The position numbers and the translations under genes were made by a program. Positions 8,734 through 17,112 of a DNA stretch of 64,000 bases are shown piece after piece. The DNA lies in the NCBI GenBank assembly GCA_937899905.1, contig CALCCF010000057.1:37074-101073 (forward strand). The letters are read 5' to 3'. How positions within the stretch are numbered: position 1 is the first letter of the stretch; every line of letters begins with the position of its first letter. The notes beneath the pieces are model-generated. The model had not been told where the DNA came from and did not search any database. It saw only the letters and a list, made by a program, of their open reading frames with translations. This stretch comes from an uncultured Phycisphaeraceae bacterium. Lineage in GTDB: Bacteria > Planctomycetota > Phycisphaerae > Phycisphaerales > UBA1924.

Positions 8734-10050
8734 ATGAGCCGACGCACCACCAAATCCATGACGCGCAAGGCCATGAAGCTGGGCTTGCTGGCCATCCCGG
8801 TCGTGCTGACGGCCTGCAAGGAGCCACCACCACCGCCGCCGCCACCGCCGCCACCTCCACCGCCGCCGCCGCCCGCGCGCGTCGATGTGCAGGAAGTGCT
8901 CGCCTCGATGGAGAACGTCGACGCTCGGGTGCAAGCCGCGGACGGTCTCAGGGTGCTCGCCGAAGACGAGCCGATGATCCGGGCCGCGATCGCGTTCGCC
9001 GACGCGTTCGCCAAGGGAGACGACCTGGCGCTCGAGGGCATGCTGTCGGCCGATGCTCGCATGATCCTCGACGACCTGCGGTTCGGCGGGCAGTGGTTTG
9101 ATGCCATCGAGGACATCGAGCAGGTGCGCCTGGTTTACCTGACAGCGGATGCGCAGAGCGAGGGCATCGAATTGGCTTCGGCCGCGTCGCTCGCATCACT
9201 GAGCGCCGCCCAAGCCGCGCAGTCGCTGGACTTGGGTCCGGCGGCGAGTGGTATTCCAAGCCGGTTCGGCGACCTTCCGCCCGCCGTCGAAGCGGCGCTC
9301 GCGAACCTCATTGCTTCCATGGCCGCGTATGGCGGCGATGAAGCAGCGCTGGAGCAGGAGTTTGGCATGGCGATCGCCGCGGCGATCGATGCCGATCCTG
9401 GCATGGCAGAAGAAGTTGCCGAAGCCTTGCAGATCGACGACTCTTCACCGCAGGCCATCCTCATGGCCATGCAGGACCCCGAGGCCGGGACGATGGCGAA
9501 CATCGGCGGTGGACCCGACGCGAACCCCGAGATGCGGGATGCCTTGCGCCGAATGATGGTGGCCGTCCGCGACAGCCCGCAGTCCACCGATCGTGTTCGG
9601 GACATGGCGAGCGCGAGCGTCGCGGTGTTTGATGCCGCGATGCTGCCGCTCGATGACCAGCAGATGGACGTTGCCGAAGAGCCCGCAGCGCAGGACTTCG
9701 GTGGCTCAGACAGCCCCGGCGCGATCGCGATCGCGATCCAGGTTCCCGGCGAGGCGTACATCCTCGGCTGGTCGGTCACGCCGATCGGTGGCCAGTTCGC
9801 CTTTGGTGGCGCCCCCACCAACGCGAACATTGTCGCGCGGGCGTCCGAGTTCGATGGCGCGATTGGTCCCCAGACCTTCACGGTCGATTTCTCCGGCTTG
9901 GGCCAGACCCAGACCGTGTCGACCGAGGGATTGCAGGTTGCTGAGACCGGCGGGCCACAGGTCGAAGAGCAGGAAGAGGACGATGACGATTCGGGCGAGC
10001 GTCGGCGTCGCACACCGCGCGGGCCGATCACCATCCCCGGCGGCGGCTGA
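8734..10050 (+). CDS. Polyproline lipoprotein of unknown function
   Basis: A 438-aa predicted lipoprotein. The basic N-terminus and hydrophobic core end in the lipobox LTAC (MKLGLLAIPVVLTACKE). Right after the lipidated Cys are 17 consecutive prolines, encoded by a mix of CCA, CCG, CCT and CCC codons. The rest is alanine- and acid-rich, with an acidic patch (EEQEEDDDDSGE) before a basic RRRRTPRG and a glycine end. The ATG at 8734 has a perfect GGAGG at 8721-8725, spacing 8. I recognise no enzymatic domain. Synthesis should depend on elongation factor P. It sits between fabD and fabG and is followed by a terminator. Confidence 0.82.
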   Translation: MSRRTTKSMTRKAMKLGLLAIPVVLTACKEPPPPPPPPPPPPPPPPPARVDVQEVLASMENVDARVQAADGLRVLAEDEPMIRAAIAFADAFAKGDDLALEGMLSADARMILDDLRFGGQWFDAIEDIEQVRLVYLTADAQSEGIELASAASLASLSAAQAAQSLDLGPAASGIPSRFGDLPPAVEAALANLIASMAAYGGDEAALEQEFGMAIAAAIDADPGMAEEVAEALQIDDSSPQAILMAMQDPEAGTMANIGGGPDANPEMRDALRRMMVAVRDSPQSTDRVRDMASASVAVFDAAMLPLDDQQMDVAEEPAAQDFGGSDSPGAIAIAIQVPGEAYILGWSVTPIGGQFAFGGAPTNANIVARASEFDGAIGPQTFTVDFSGLGQTQTVSTEGLQVAETGGPQVEEQEEDDDDSGERRRRTPRGPITIPGGG

Positions 10051-10097
10051 GTACCCCACCACCGGCTCTCTGGGCCGCTAAACTCGATCACTCCCAC

Positions 10098-10123
10098 GGG
10101 GCGCGGTGAGCGCCCCGCTTTCT
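10098..10123 (+). terminator. Intrinsic terminator after the lipoprotein gene
   Basis: A perfect 7-bp stem (GGGGCGC / GCGCCCC) closes a 5-nt loop and is followed by a T-rich run (GCTTTCTTTGTCTTTTC). It lies 47 bp after the lipoprotein stop and 43 bp before the fabG start, so it separates fabG from the upstream fab genes at least partly. Confidence 0.7.
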
Positions 10124-10165
10124 TTGTCTTTTCCCGCTTCTGGTGCAGCCAAGGAGACCACCCAC

Positions 10166-10912
10166 ATGTCCGAGACCCCAACGCGCGTTGCTCTGGTCAC
10201 AGGCGCGAGCCGCGGCATCGGCCGGGCAATCGCAACCCGGCTTGCCGCCGACGGCAGACACGTGGTGCTCGTCTCGCGTTCGCAAGGGCCGCTGGACGAA
10301 CTCAAGGCCGAGATCGAGTCCGCGGGCGGGCAGGCGACCGCGTTGGCCGTTGACGTCGGCGATCGCGAGGCCTTCGCAAAGGCGATCGAGGGCGTGGCCA
10401 AGGAATTGGGACGAGTCGATATCCTGGTCAACAACGCAGGCATCACGCGCGATGGGCTGATCATGCGTATGACCGACGAGCAGTGGGACGAGGTGGTGTC
10501 GGTCAACCTCACCAGCGCCTTTACTGCGTGCCGCGCTGCGGCTCGGCCCATGATGAAGCAGCGATTCGGGCGCATCGTGAACATCGCAAGCACAAGCGGC
10601 GTGGTCGGCAACGCCGGGCAGGCCAACTACGCGGCGGCCAAGGCCGGGCTCGTCGGGCTAACGCGAACGCTCGCGCGCGAACTGGGCTCAAAGGGCGTAA
10701 CCGCGAACGTGATCGCGCCCGGATTCATCGAGACCGACATGACCGCGGTGCTTCCCGACGAGGCCAAGGAGCAGGTCCTCAAGGCCATGAGCGTGCCGAG
10801 GCTCGGGCAGGCGGACGACATCGCCGCCGCCGTCGCGTACGCCACCAGCGACGAGGCCGGGTTCCTCACGGGACAGGTCATGTGCGTCGACGGCGGCCTG
10901 ACGATGTGCTGA
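10166..10912 (+). CDS. fabG: 3-oxoacyl-[ACP] reductase
   Basis: NADPH-dependent short-chain dehydrogenase that reduces 3-oxoacyl-ACP in fatty-acid elongation. It has 248 aa with the cofactor motif TGASRGIG (12-19), NNAG (89-92), the catalytic Ser near 142-144, Tyr155 and Lys159 (YAAAK), and the FabG-type end LTGQVMCVDGG. The ATG at 10166 has AAGGAGA upstream. It belongs functionally with plsX-fabH-fabD but is separated by a lipoprotein gene and a terminator. The usual next gene, acpP, is missing; the leftward histidine kinase gene ends 3 bp away. Confidence 0.95.
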   Translation: MSETPTRVALVTGASRGIGRAIATRLAADGRHVVLVSRSQGPLDELKAEIESAGGQATALAVDVGDREAFAKAIEGVAKELGRVDILVNNAGITRDGLIMRMTDEQWDEVVSVNLTSAFTACRAAARPMMKQRFGRIVNIASTSGVVGNAGQANYAAAKAGLVGLTRTLARELGSKGVTANVIAPGFIETDMTAVLPDEAKEQVLKAMSVPRLGQADDIAAAVAYATSDEAGFLTGQVMCVDGGLTMC

Positions 10913-10915
10913 GCG

Positions 10916-12469
10916 TTAGGGCTTCGGCTCTGCCCGCTCGAACGCCGGCAGCAGCACCTCGAATTCGGCGCCACCCTTGTCCCGGTTGCGTGCGATGAGC
11001 ACGCCGCCGTGCTCGCGGATGATGCCGTCTGCAACGGCGAGGCCCAAACCGGTGCCCTTGGCATCGAGCCTCGAAGTCACAAACGGCTCGAGCAAGCTGG
11101 GCAGCAGGTCCGGAGCGATGCCGGGCCCGTTGTCGCACACCGTGAGCGAGACCCACCCGGAGCCCTCGCGCGTCAGCTGCTCGGCGGCGATGGTGATGGT
11201 TGGGTCGCCCGCTTCGCTCTCGACGAGCGCCTCGGCGGCATTGCGCACGAGGTTCACCAGTACCTGGACGATGCGGTCGACATCGCACGGTGCCTGGAGG
11301 CCCTCGGGCACTTTTACGTCGACGCGAACACCACGAACCGGATCGTCGAGGCTGAGCAGTTCCAGGGCCTGAGCGATCAGCTCGTCGACGTTGGCCCACA
11401 CGATCTTGGGTGTCCGGACGCGCGCGAAGTCCAGCAGACCCTCGCCGAGCTTCTCGAGCCGGCCGACCACACGCCGCATGAGGTTGGCTTTGGCTTCGCC
11501 AACAGGCTCGTTGGGCTTGTCCTTCACCTCTGAAGCGAGGCCTTTGAGCACAGCCAGAGGCGTGTTGATCTCGTGTGCGATCCCGGCGCTGAGCATGCCG
11601 AGGCTGGCCAGACGGTCGGCGTCGGCGAGGTTGCGCTGCGCGTTCTCGAGCAGGTGGTTCTTCCGTTTGAGATCGCCGGCAACGCGTTCGAGTTCGGCCA
11701 GTGTGGTGGCAAGCTCGGCCTCGTTCTTGCGCAGGGCCGCGATCGAACGGTTCCGGCTGCGCATGATCTCGCCAATCTCGTCTTGGGGCATGAGATGCGA
11801 TGCGATGAGCTCCCTGGTCCGATCACCCTGCTGCACCGCGAGGTCGGCGTGCAGCATGCGACGGATCGGCTGGTACACGTGACGAGGCAGCACGAAGACC
11901 TCAAGGGCCGCGGCAATCAGCAGGTAGACGCCCAGCATCGAGAGCAGCAGCACGATGTCGAGGCGTTGCACACTCGCCCGCACACCGACCAGCCGGCGAT
12001 CGATGACGTAGTACCGTCCTCCCGCCGCGTGGGGCAGGTAGACCCCCGCAGAACCGAGACGATCTGGCGCGTTCCCGCCGTGGGCGAGCGGGACCGGCGC
12101 CGCTGTTGAGCGCTGCATGGCGGCGATGGCCGAAGGTGAGAGTCCAAGCTCGGACGCATCGCCCCACCGCATCATGATGCCCGGCGCAATTGTCCGTTGT
12201 CCGCGAGCCTGGCCATCGCTGAGCTCGCGGGCATCGATCGTACCCAGGACGTACGCGGCGTCTTCTGCCTCGGCCTGTCGAACCAAGTCTTGGATCGCCG
12301 GCCGCAGGATGAAGAACATGAGGGCTGCCAGCCCGGCCGAGAAGACCGTGTGAAGCAGGATCAGCTTCTTGCGGATCCGCATCGCGCCCAGGATCGGAAG
12401 CCAGGGCCGCCGCGGCTTGGGCGGCGTGCGAACTGCGGACGGGCGGTCTGTCTCGGACCGATCGGGCAC
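10916..12469 (-). CDS. Membrane sensor histidine kinase
   Basis: Two-component sensor kinase, 517 aa. A transmembrane helix lies at about 36-55, then a periplasmic sensor region of about 110 residues, a second helix near 165-190, a HAMP-like linker, a coiled coil, the H-box AGIAHEINTPLAV with phosphoacceptor His299, and a HATPase domain with NLVRNAAEA (N box), DNGPGIAP (G1) and GTGLGLAVA (G2). No response regulator is adjacent, so its partner is encoded elsewhere. The start is a GTG at 12469; an ATG at 12382 would drop 29 basic, proline-rich residues. The divergent rsmB start lies only 31 bp away. Confidence 0.92.
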   Translation of the reverse strand: MPDRSETDRPSAVRTPPKPRRPWLPILGAMRIRKKLILLHTVFSAGLAALMFFILRPAIQDLVRQAEAEDAAYVLGTIDARELSDGQARGQRTIAPGIMMRWGDASELGLSPSAIAAMQRSTAAPVPLAHGGNAPDRLGSAGVYLPHAAGGRYYVIDRRLVGVRASVQRLDIVLLLSMLGVYLLIAAALEVFVLPRHVYQPIRRMLHADLAVQQGDRTRELIASHLMPQDEIGEIMRSRNRSIAALRKNEAELATTLAELERVAGDLKRKNHLLENAQRNLADADRLASLGMLSAGIAHEINTPLAVLKGLASEVKDKPNEPVGEAKANLMRRVVGRLEKLGEGLLDFARVRTPKIVWANVDELIAQALELLSLDDPVRGVRVDVKVPEGLQAPCDVDRIVQVLVNLVRNAAEALVESEAGDPTITIAAEQLTREGSGWVSLTVCDNGPGIAPDLLPSLLEPFVTSRLDAKGTGLGLAVADGIIREHGGVLIARNRDKGGAEFEVLLPAFERAEPKP

Positions 12470-12500
12470 GGCACGATGGTACGCGCCCCTATCATCACCC

Positions 12501-13940
12501 TTGGCACAGAAGACCTCCCAGACCCGTCGCTCGCGCCGCTTCCCACCGGCCTCGTCTGCCCGTTCGGTCGTCCACCAGCGGCTGCGAGAGGAGGCCCATC
12601 GCTATCCGGACCTCCGCCTAGAGCCGCTCGATACCAGCACCCTGAAGGGGCCGGGCGCGGGACGTGAGGCCGCACTGGCCCACGCCATCTACGACGCCGT
12701 CGTCCGGCGGTGGATTACGCTCGAGGCCGTGCTTGCCCCGCACACGAGCCGGCCGATCGGTGAGATGGACAGCACGGTCCGAGCGGCTTTGCTGGCCGGG
12801 GCGGCGCAGCTGTTGCTGCTCGATCGCATCCCACCGCACGCGGCGATCAACGAGGCGGTCAACTGGACCCGGAGCGCCGGCAAGCCCAAGGCGACCGGCC
12901 TGGTGAACGCCGTGCTGCGGCGTGTGTCTGAGAGCATCACGCGTGGCGAGCAGGGCTGGCCGGTCGTGGTCGACGGCCCCGCAACCGAGCATGTGGGCAA
13001 GCCCGACCGGCTGCCGCTCGCGGATGGACGCGCCCTCCAGCTCACCAACGAGACGTTTCTGGCCGAGACTCCCGACTGGCTGGCGAGCGCCACCGGCAAC
13101 CCGCGCTGGCTCATCGATCGCTGGATCAAGGGTTGGGGCGAAGAGGCGGCCGTCGAGCAGTGCCTGCACACGCTGGTGCATCCGCCGGTGATCATCAATC
13201 ACGCGCCCACGGACGCCCCGCTCATCGCGCCCGATGGCCAGACCCTCAACCATCACGAGCGCGACGGCCTGAGTGTGCTCGGGCCCGACGGTGCAAGCCC
13301 GCGCGATCTGCTCAAGGGCCGCAAGGACATATGGGTGCAGGACGCGACGTCGGCCGGTGCTCTGGATGTGCTCCAGGGCACGGATGCCAGACCGAACCTC
13401 ATCGTCGACCTCTGCGCCGGGCTGGGCACAAAGACCCGCCAACTGCGCGCGATGTATCCCGAGGCGACGATCCTGGCGTGCGACACGAACGAGGCTCGCG
13501 CGAAGGGCCTGCGTCGCGTCTTCGCGAACGATGAGAACACGCAGGTCCTCGACATCGAAGACGTGCGCTATGAGGCGGCCGGCAAGGCGGACCTCGTGCT
13601 GCTCGACGTCCCGTGCAGCAACTCCGGCGTGCTGCCACGTCGACCCGAGGCGCGGTACCGCGTGGGCCTCGAGCAGCTCGATCGCCTCGTCGCGGTGCAG
13701 CGCGACCTTCTGGCCCAGAGCCAAGCGATGCTCGCGCCGGGCGGCCTCGTCGTGTACGCGACCTGCAGCATCGATGACGAGGAAAACCAGGGGCTGACCC
13801 AGTGGGCCTGTGAGTCCGCCGGCTTCGAGCTCGTGAACGAACAGAGCGTGATGCCCAAGGGGCTGCCGGGGGGTACTCCGACGGAGTATCGCGACGGCGG
13901 GTACGCCTCGGTGTTGCGATTGCGGCCCGGTGGCCGATAG
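12501..13940 (+). CDS. rsmB: 16S rRNA m5C967 methyltransferase RsmB
   Basis: SAM-dependent RNA cytosine-C5 methyltransferase, 479 aa. It carries an N-terminal NusB-like helical domain (VHQRLREEAHRYPDL to about residue 140) and a C-terminal methyltransferase domain with SAM motif LIVDLCAGLGTKT. Two catalytic cysteines are present: Cys372 in DVPCSNSGVL and Cys422 in YATCSIDDEENQ. The start is uncertain. A TTG at 12501 (MAQKTSQTRRSRR) gives a sensible length and does not overlap the divergent kinase gene; no ATG or GTG lies between 12470 and the conserved region. Confidence 0.9.
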   Translation: MAQKTSQTRRSRRFPPASSARSVVHQRLREEAHRYPDLRLEPLDTSTLKGPGAGREAALAHAIYDAVVRRWITLEAVLAPHTSRPIGEMDSTVRAALLAGAAQLLLLDRIPPHAAINEAVNWTRSAGKPKATGLVNAVLRRVSESITRGEQGWPVVVDGPATEHVGKPDRLPLADGRALQLTNETFLAETPDWLASATGNPRWLIDRWIKGWGEEAAVEQCLHTLVHPPVIINHAPTDAPLIAPDGQTLNHHERDGLSVLGPDGASPRDLLKGRKDIWVQDATSAGALDVLQGTDARPNLIVDLCAGLGTKTRQLRAMYPEATILACDTNEARAKGLRRVFANDENTQVLDIEDVRYEAAGKADLVLLDVPCSNSGVLPRRPEARYRVGLEQLDRLVAVQRDLLAQSQAMLAPGGLVVYATCSIDDEENQGLTQWACESAGFELVNEQSVMPKGLPGGTPTEYRDGGYASVLRLRPGGR

Positions 13941-14019
13941 CGGCGAGGGGTCTACACTGGCGTCCCTAGGGCGAGTTCGCCGGCGGCTGGCGACGACCGA
14001 CCCAGCGGAGCGGGGCACG

Positions 14020-14481
14020 ATGAAGCTTCTGGACATTCTCGATTCCGAGTGCATCAAGGCGCCCCTGGTCGCCAGCGAGAAGCGTTCGGTGATCGACGAG
14101 CTGGTCGATCTGCTCGCCGACCTCAACCGCGTGCACGATCCGCAGAGCCTCAAGGACGCGGTCTGGGCCCGAGAACAAACCCGGACCACAGGGATCGGTC
14201 ACGGCCTCGCGATCCCCCACGGCAAGTGCGAGGGCCTCAAGGGCCTGGCGATGGCGATCGGCAAGCCCGAGAGCCCCATCGAGTTTGAGGCCATCGACGG
14301 GCAGCCCGTCCGGCTCATCGTGCTGCTGGCCAGCCCGCCCGACCGCACGAGCGACCACATCCAGGCGCTCGCGCGCATCAGCCGCCTGATGACCATGGAC
14401 GACTTCCGGGATCGGATCTACGCGGCCTCGACGCCGGCGGAGATCTTCGAGATCCTCGAGAGCCAGGAAAAGTCCGGCTGA
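14020..14481 (+). CDS. PTS EIIA (Fru/Ntr type) phosphocarrier protein
   Basis: A 153-aa domain of the mannitol/fructose PTS EIIA family, closest in architecture to the regulatory PtsN (EIIA-Ntr) because it stands alone. His67 in the motif HGLAIPHGKC is the expected phosphorylation site. The ATG at 14020 is chosen because EIIA homology begins there (MKLLDILDSECI) and GGAG lies upstream. No PTS permease, HPr or EI gene is in the window, which favours a regulatory role over sugar transport. It sits between rsmB and an ABC-F ATPase on the same strand. Confidence 0.87.
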   Translation: MKLLDILDSECIKAPLVASEKRSVIDELVDLLADLNRVHDPQSLKDAVWAREQTRTTGIGHGLAIPHGKCEGLKGLAMAIGKPESPIEFEAIDGQPVRLIVLLASPPDRTSDHIQALARISRLMTMDDFRDRIYAASTPAEIFEILESQEKSG

Positions 14482-14517
14482 CAGCACCCACTGTTCGCCC
14501 TCTTCTACGATCACCGC

Positions 14518-16494
14518 GTGCCGGTGCTCGCTGTCTCCAATCTGCAACTGTCCTACGGCGACGACATCATCCTCGAGGGGTGCTCGCTGTCGGTCGAGGC
14601 GCGCGAGCGAGTCGCGATTGTGGGCCCGAATGGCACCGGCAAGAGCAGCCTGCTCAAGATCATGGCCGGCGTCCAGCAGGCCGACGCTGGCGAGGTCTCG
14701 CTCCAGCGGAACGCGCGCATCGCCTACCTGGCGCAGGATCCCGTGGTTGAGCGTGGGGTGACGCTGCGGCAGCACGCGGCGGGCGCGTTCGAGGAACTCG
14801 CTCGACTCCACGAACGCCTCGAGTCCGTGTTCCACAAGCTCGGCGAGGCGTCGGGCGACGCGCTCCAGAAGCTGCTGGGCGAACAAGCCCGGCTCGAAGC
14901 CGAGATCCAAGCCGCCGGCGGATATGCGATCGATCACCGCATCGACGAGGTGCTCCACGGCCTGGGTTTCCGAGACGCCCAGTTCGGCATCCCGGTCGAG
15001 AAGCTCAGCGGCGGCCAGCGGGCCCGGCTCGCGCTCGCGCGGGCTCTGCTCACTGAGCCAGACGTCCTGCTCATGGACGAGCCCACGAATCACCTCGATG
15101 TCCACGGCCGCATCTGGCTCGAGGACTTCCTGGTCGACACGTTCAAGGGCGCGGTCGTCGTCATCGCCCACGATCGATCGGTCCTGTCTCGCGTGGCGCA
15201 GCGCGTGGTCGAGCTCGAGCGTGGGCGGGTGATTAGCTACCCGGGTGGTTATGTCGCGTTCCGCACGCTGCGGGCCGATCGGCTGCAGACGCAGCTGGAA
15301 GCCTGGGAGCGCCAGCAGACCAAGTTCCGCCAAGAGCAGGCGTTTATCGACAAGTACCGGGCCGGCCAGCGATCGAAGCAGGCCAAGGGTCGCGAGAGTC
15401 GGCTCGAGCGGGCGCGCGAGTCATCGACCCTCGAGCGGCCGGTCGAGCTGGCGGTGTTCAAGCCGAGTGTCCCCCCCGCGCCGCGCACGGGCGACATCGT
15501 GGTCAAGGCAACCGGCCTGACCATGCACTACCCACGCGAAGACGGCTCCATGCTGCGGCTGTTCGAGGATCTGGACATCACGATCTCGCGAGGCGAGCGC
15601 TGGGGCATCGTCGGCCCGAACGGCGCGGGCAAGAGCACGCTCATCGAGTGCCTGCTGCACAAGCGTGAACCCACGGCGGGCGTCGTCAAGCACGGCGCGG
15701 GGCTCAAGGTCGGGTACTTCAGCCAGAGCCGAAGCGACATGGACCCGGAGACCACCGTCCCTCGGCACATCCAGCGGACGGTCGCGAGGCTGGCCGACGC
15801 GGAGGAAGGCTCGGACAAGCCCAAGCTGCTCAACGAGCAGGAGTCGCGGGACTTAGCGGGAGCGTTCTTGTTCTCGGGCGATCGCCAAGAAGCACTGCTC
15901 GGCGATATGTCCGGTGGCGAGCGCGCGCGGGCGGCGCTGGCCGCATTGCTCGCGTGCGCACGCAACGTGCTGGTGCTCGATGAGCCGACGAACCACCTCG
16001 ATATTCCCAGCGCCGAGCGGCTTGAAGCCATGCTCGCACGCAGCGAGGCCAAGAAGGGCGGCACGTTCGATGGGACGCTCATCGTCGTGAGCCACGACCG
16101 CACGCTTGTCGACGCCGTGTGCGACCACCTCATTGTGTTCGACGGCGAGGGCGGCGTGAGCCTGCACCTGGGCGGTTGGAGCGATTGGCTGAACGGCGAC
16201 GCCCGGGGACTGACGGCTCCCGAGCCCGTGAAACAGGCCGCCCCGCCGCCGCCGCCTCCCCCGCCGCCGGGGCCAAAGCCCAAGGCGACCAAGAGCAAGT
16301 ACTCATGGATGCCCGTGGAAGCCCTCGAAACCAAGATCCAGGAGCTCGAGGGCGAGGTTGGACGCGTTGACTCTCAGCTTGACGATCCCGAGATTTGGAA
16401 GGACGCCGTCCGCGCCGCCGAGATCAACGCTCGCCGAGACGAGCTGAAGGCCGAACTGGACGCGTTAGAAACGGAGTGGCTTGGCCGTGTCTGA
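14518..16494 (+). CDS. ABC-F family ATPase (Uup/EttA-like translation factor)
   Basis: A soluble tandem-ATPase protein, 658 aa, with no membrane segments, as in ABC-F proteins that act on the ribosome. The first ATPase has Walker A GPNGTGKSS (36-44), signature LSGGQRARLALAR and MDEPTNHLD. The second has GPNGAGKST, MSGGERARAALAAL and LDEPTNHLD. An arm/linker region (residues about 245-310) lies between them. The C-terminus has a run of nine prolines, then a coiled coil (ALETKIQELEGEVGRVDSQL), the Uup-type tail. The start is a GTG at 14518. A polyproline run in an ABC-F protein is notable, since some members act on proline-stalled ribosomes. Confidence 0.93.
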   Translation: MPVLAVSNLQLSYGDDIILEGCSLSVEARERVAIVGPNGTGKSSLLKIMAGVQQADAGEVSLQRNARIAYLAQDPVVERGVTLRQHAAGAFEELARLHERLESVFHKLGEASGDALQKLLGEQARLEAEIQAAGGYAIDHRIDEVLHGLGFRDAQFGIPVEKLSGGQRARLALARALLTEPDVLLMDEPTNHLDVHGRIWLEDFLVDTFKGAVVVIAHDRSVLSRVAQRVVELERGRVISYPGGYVAFRTLRADRLQTQLEAWERQQTKFRQEQAFIDKYRAGQRSKQAKGRESRLERARESSTLERPVELAVFKPSVPPAPRTGDIVVKATGLTMHYPREDGSMLRLFEDLDITISRGERWGIVGPNGAGKSTLIECLLHKREPTAGVVKHGAGLKVGYFSQSRSDMDPETTVPRHIQRTVARLADAEEGSDKPKLLNEQESRDLAGAFLFSGDRQEALLGDMSGGERARAALAALLACARNVLVLDEPTNHLDIPSAERLEAMLARSEAKKGGTFDGTLIVVSHDRTLVDAVCDHLIVFDGEGGVSLHLGGWSDWLNGDARGLTAPEPVKQAAPPPPPPPPPGPKPKATKSKYSWMPVEALETKIQELEGEVGRVDSQLDDPEIWKDAVRAAEINARRDELKAELDALETEWLGRV

Positions 16495-16768
16495 TTCGCA
16501 CGCAACCGAACGCCGCAAGCACGCGCAGCGCATCAAGCTGGGCGTGCTGATCACGTGTACGCCCTGGCTCTTGCTGGGCCTCATCGGGCTGGTATCCGCT
16601 GGCGTGACCGCCGCGCGAGCTGCACGGTTGCCGATCGATGAGCTGCGACCACTGGCGTTGGTGACGCTGTCGATTTGCGCATTTGTGAGCGTCGTGGGCC
16701 TGGCTGTCATCATTCTGGGCATCGCCGGGCTTGCGATCAGTGGCAAGCCCAAGGGGGAATCGTCATGA
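16487..16768 (+). CDS. Small membrane protein
   Basis: About 93 aa with two hydrophobic helices (ITCTPWLLLGLIGLVSAGVT and ICAFVSVVGLAVIILGIAGL) and a basic N-terminus. I do not recognise a family. The GTG at 16487 overlaps the ABC-F stop by 8 nt and sits 10 nt after GGAG; a TTG at 16481 is the alternative but is too close to that site. Its stop overlaps the start of the next small membrane gene (ATGA), so the pair is co-translated. Confidence 0.7.
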   Translation: MSDSHATERRKHAQRIKLGVLITCTPWLLLGLIGLVSAGVTAARAARLPIDELRPLALVTLSICAFVSVVGLAVIILGIAGLAISGKPKGESS

Positions 16769-17049
16769 TGCGGTTGGTTGGTGCGGTGATCCTGTTCATC
16801 GGGTTCGCGGTGATGGCCGTCGGCCTTGCGTTCGCGTTCCAGTCGTTCATCGGGATCTACCAGGGCATCACCGCCGATCCGCTCGCGCAATCGGCCGGCA
16901 CGGATGATCCCGAGCGAGAAGCGGCCAGCGAGATGCTCAGGTGGGCCATGGTCGGCATCGGCGGTGCGGTAATCGCCGGCATCGGCGCGTTCATCTCGAT
17001 GATCGCGAGAAAGCGCCGCAAGCGGGCCCAGCGGTTCGCCGCGAAGTAA
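16765..17049 (+). CDS. Small membrane protein
   Basis: A 94-aa protein with two membrane helices (VGAVILFIGFAVMAVGLAFA and WAMVGIGGAVIAGIGAFISM) and a strongly basic cytoplasmic C-terminus (ARKRRKRAQRFAAK). GGGGGA precedes the ATG at 16765; a second ATG follows at 16768. It is coupled to the preceding small membrane gene, and the two may form a complex, but no family is recognised. A strong hairpin follows. Confidence 0.72.
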   Translation: MMRLVGAVILFIGFAVMAVGLAFAFQSFIGIYQGITADPLAQSAGTDDPEREAASEMLRWAMVGIGGAVIAGIGAFISMIARKRRKRAQRFAAK

Positions 17050-17056
17050 ACGAGAC

Positions 17057-17084
17057 ACGCCGCGACTCCCGTCGCGGCGTCTTC
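17057..17084. terminator. Bidirectional hairpin between convergent genes
   Basis: A perfect 10-bp stem (ACGCCGCGAC / GTCGCGGCGT) with a TCCC loop sits between the rightward small membrane gene and the leftward chemoreceptor gene. The short pyrimidine tail (CTTCTC) is weak on the + strand, so termination is likely but not certain; it could serve both directions. Confidence 0.6.
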
Positions 17085-17112
17085 TCGCACGGTTTGGATT
17101 GGATCGTCGACG

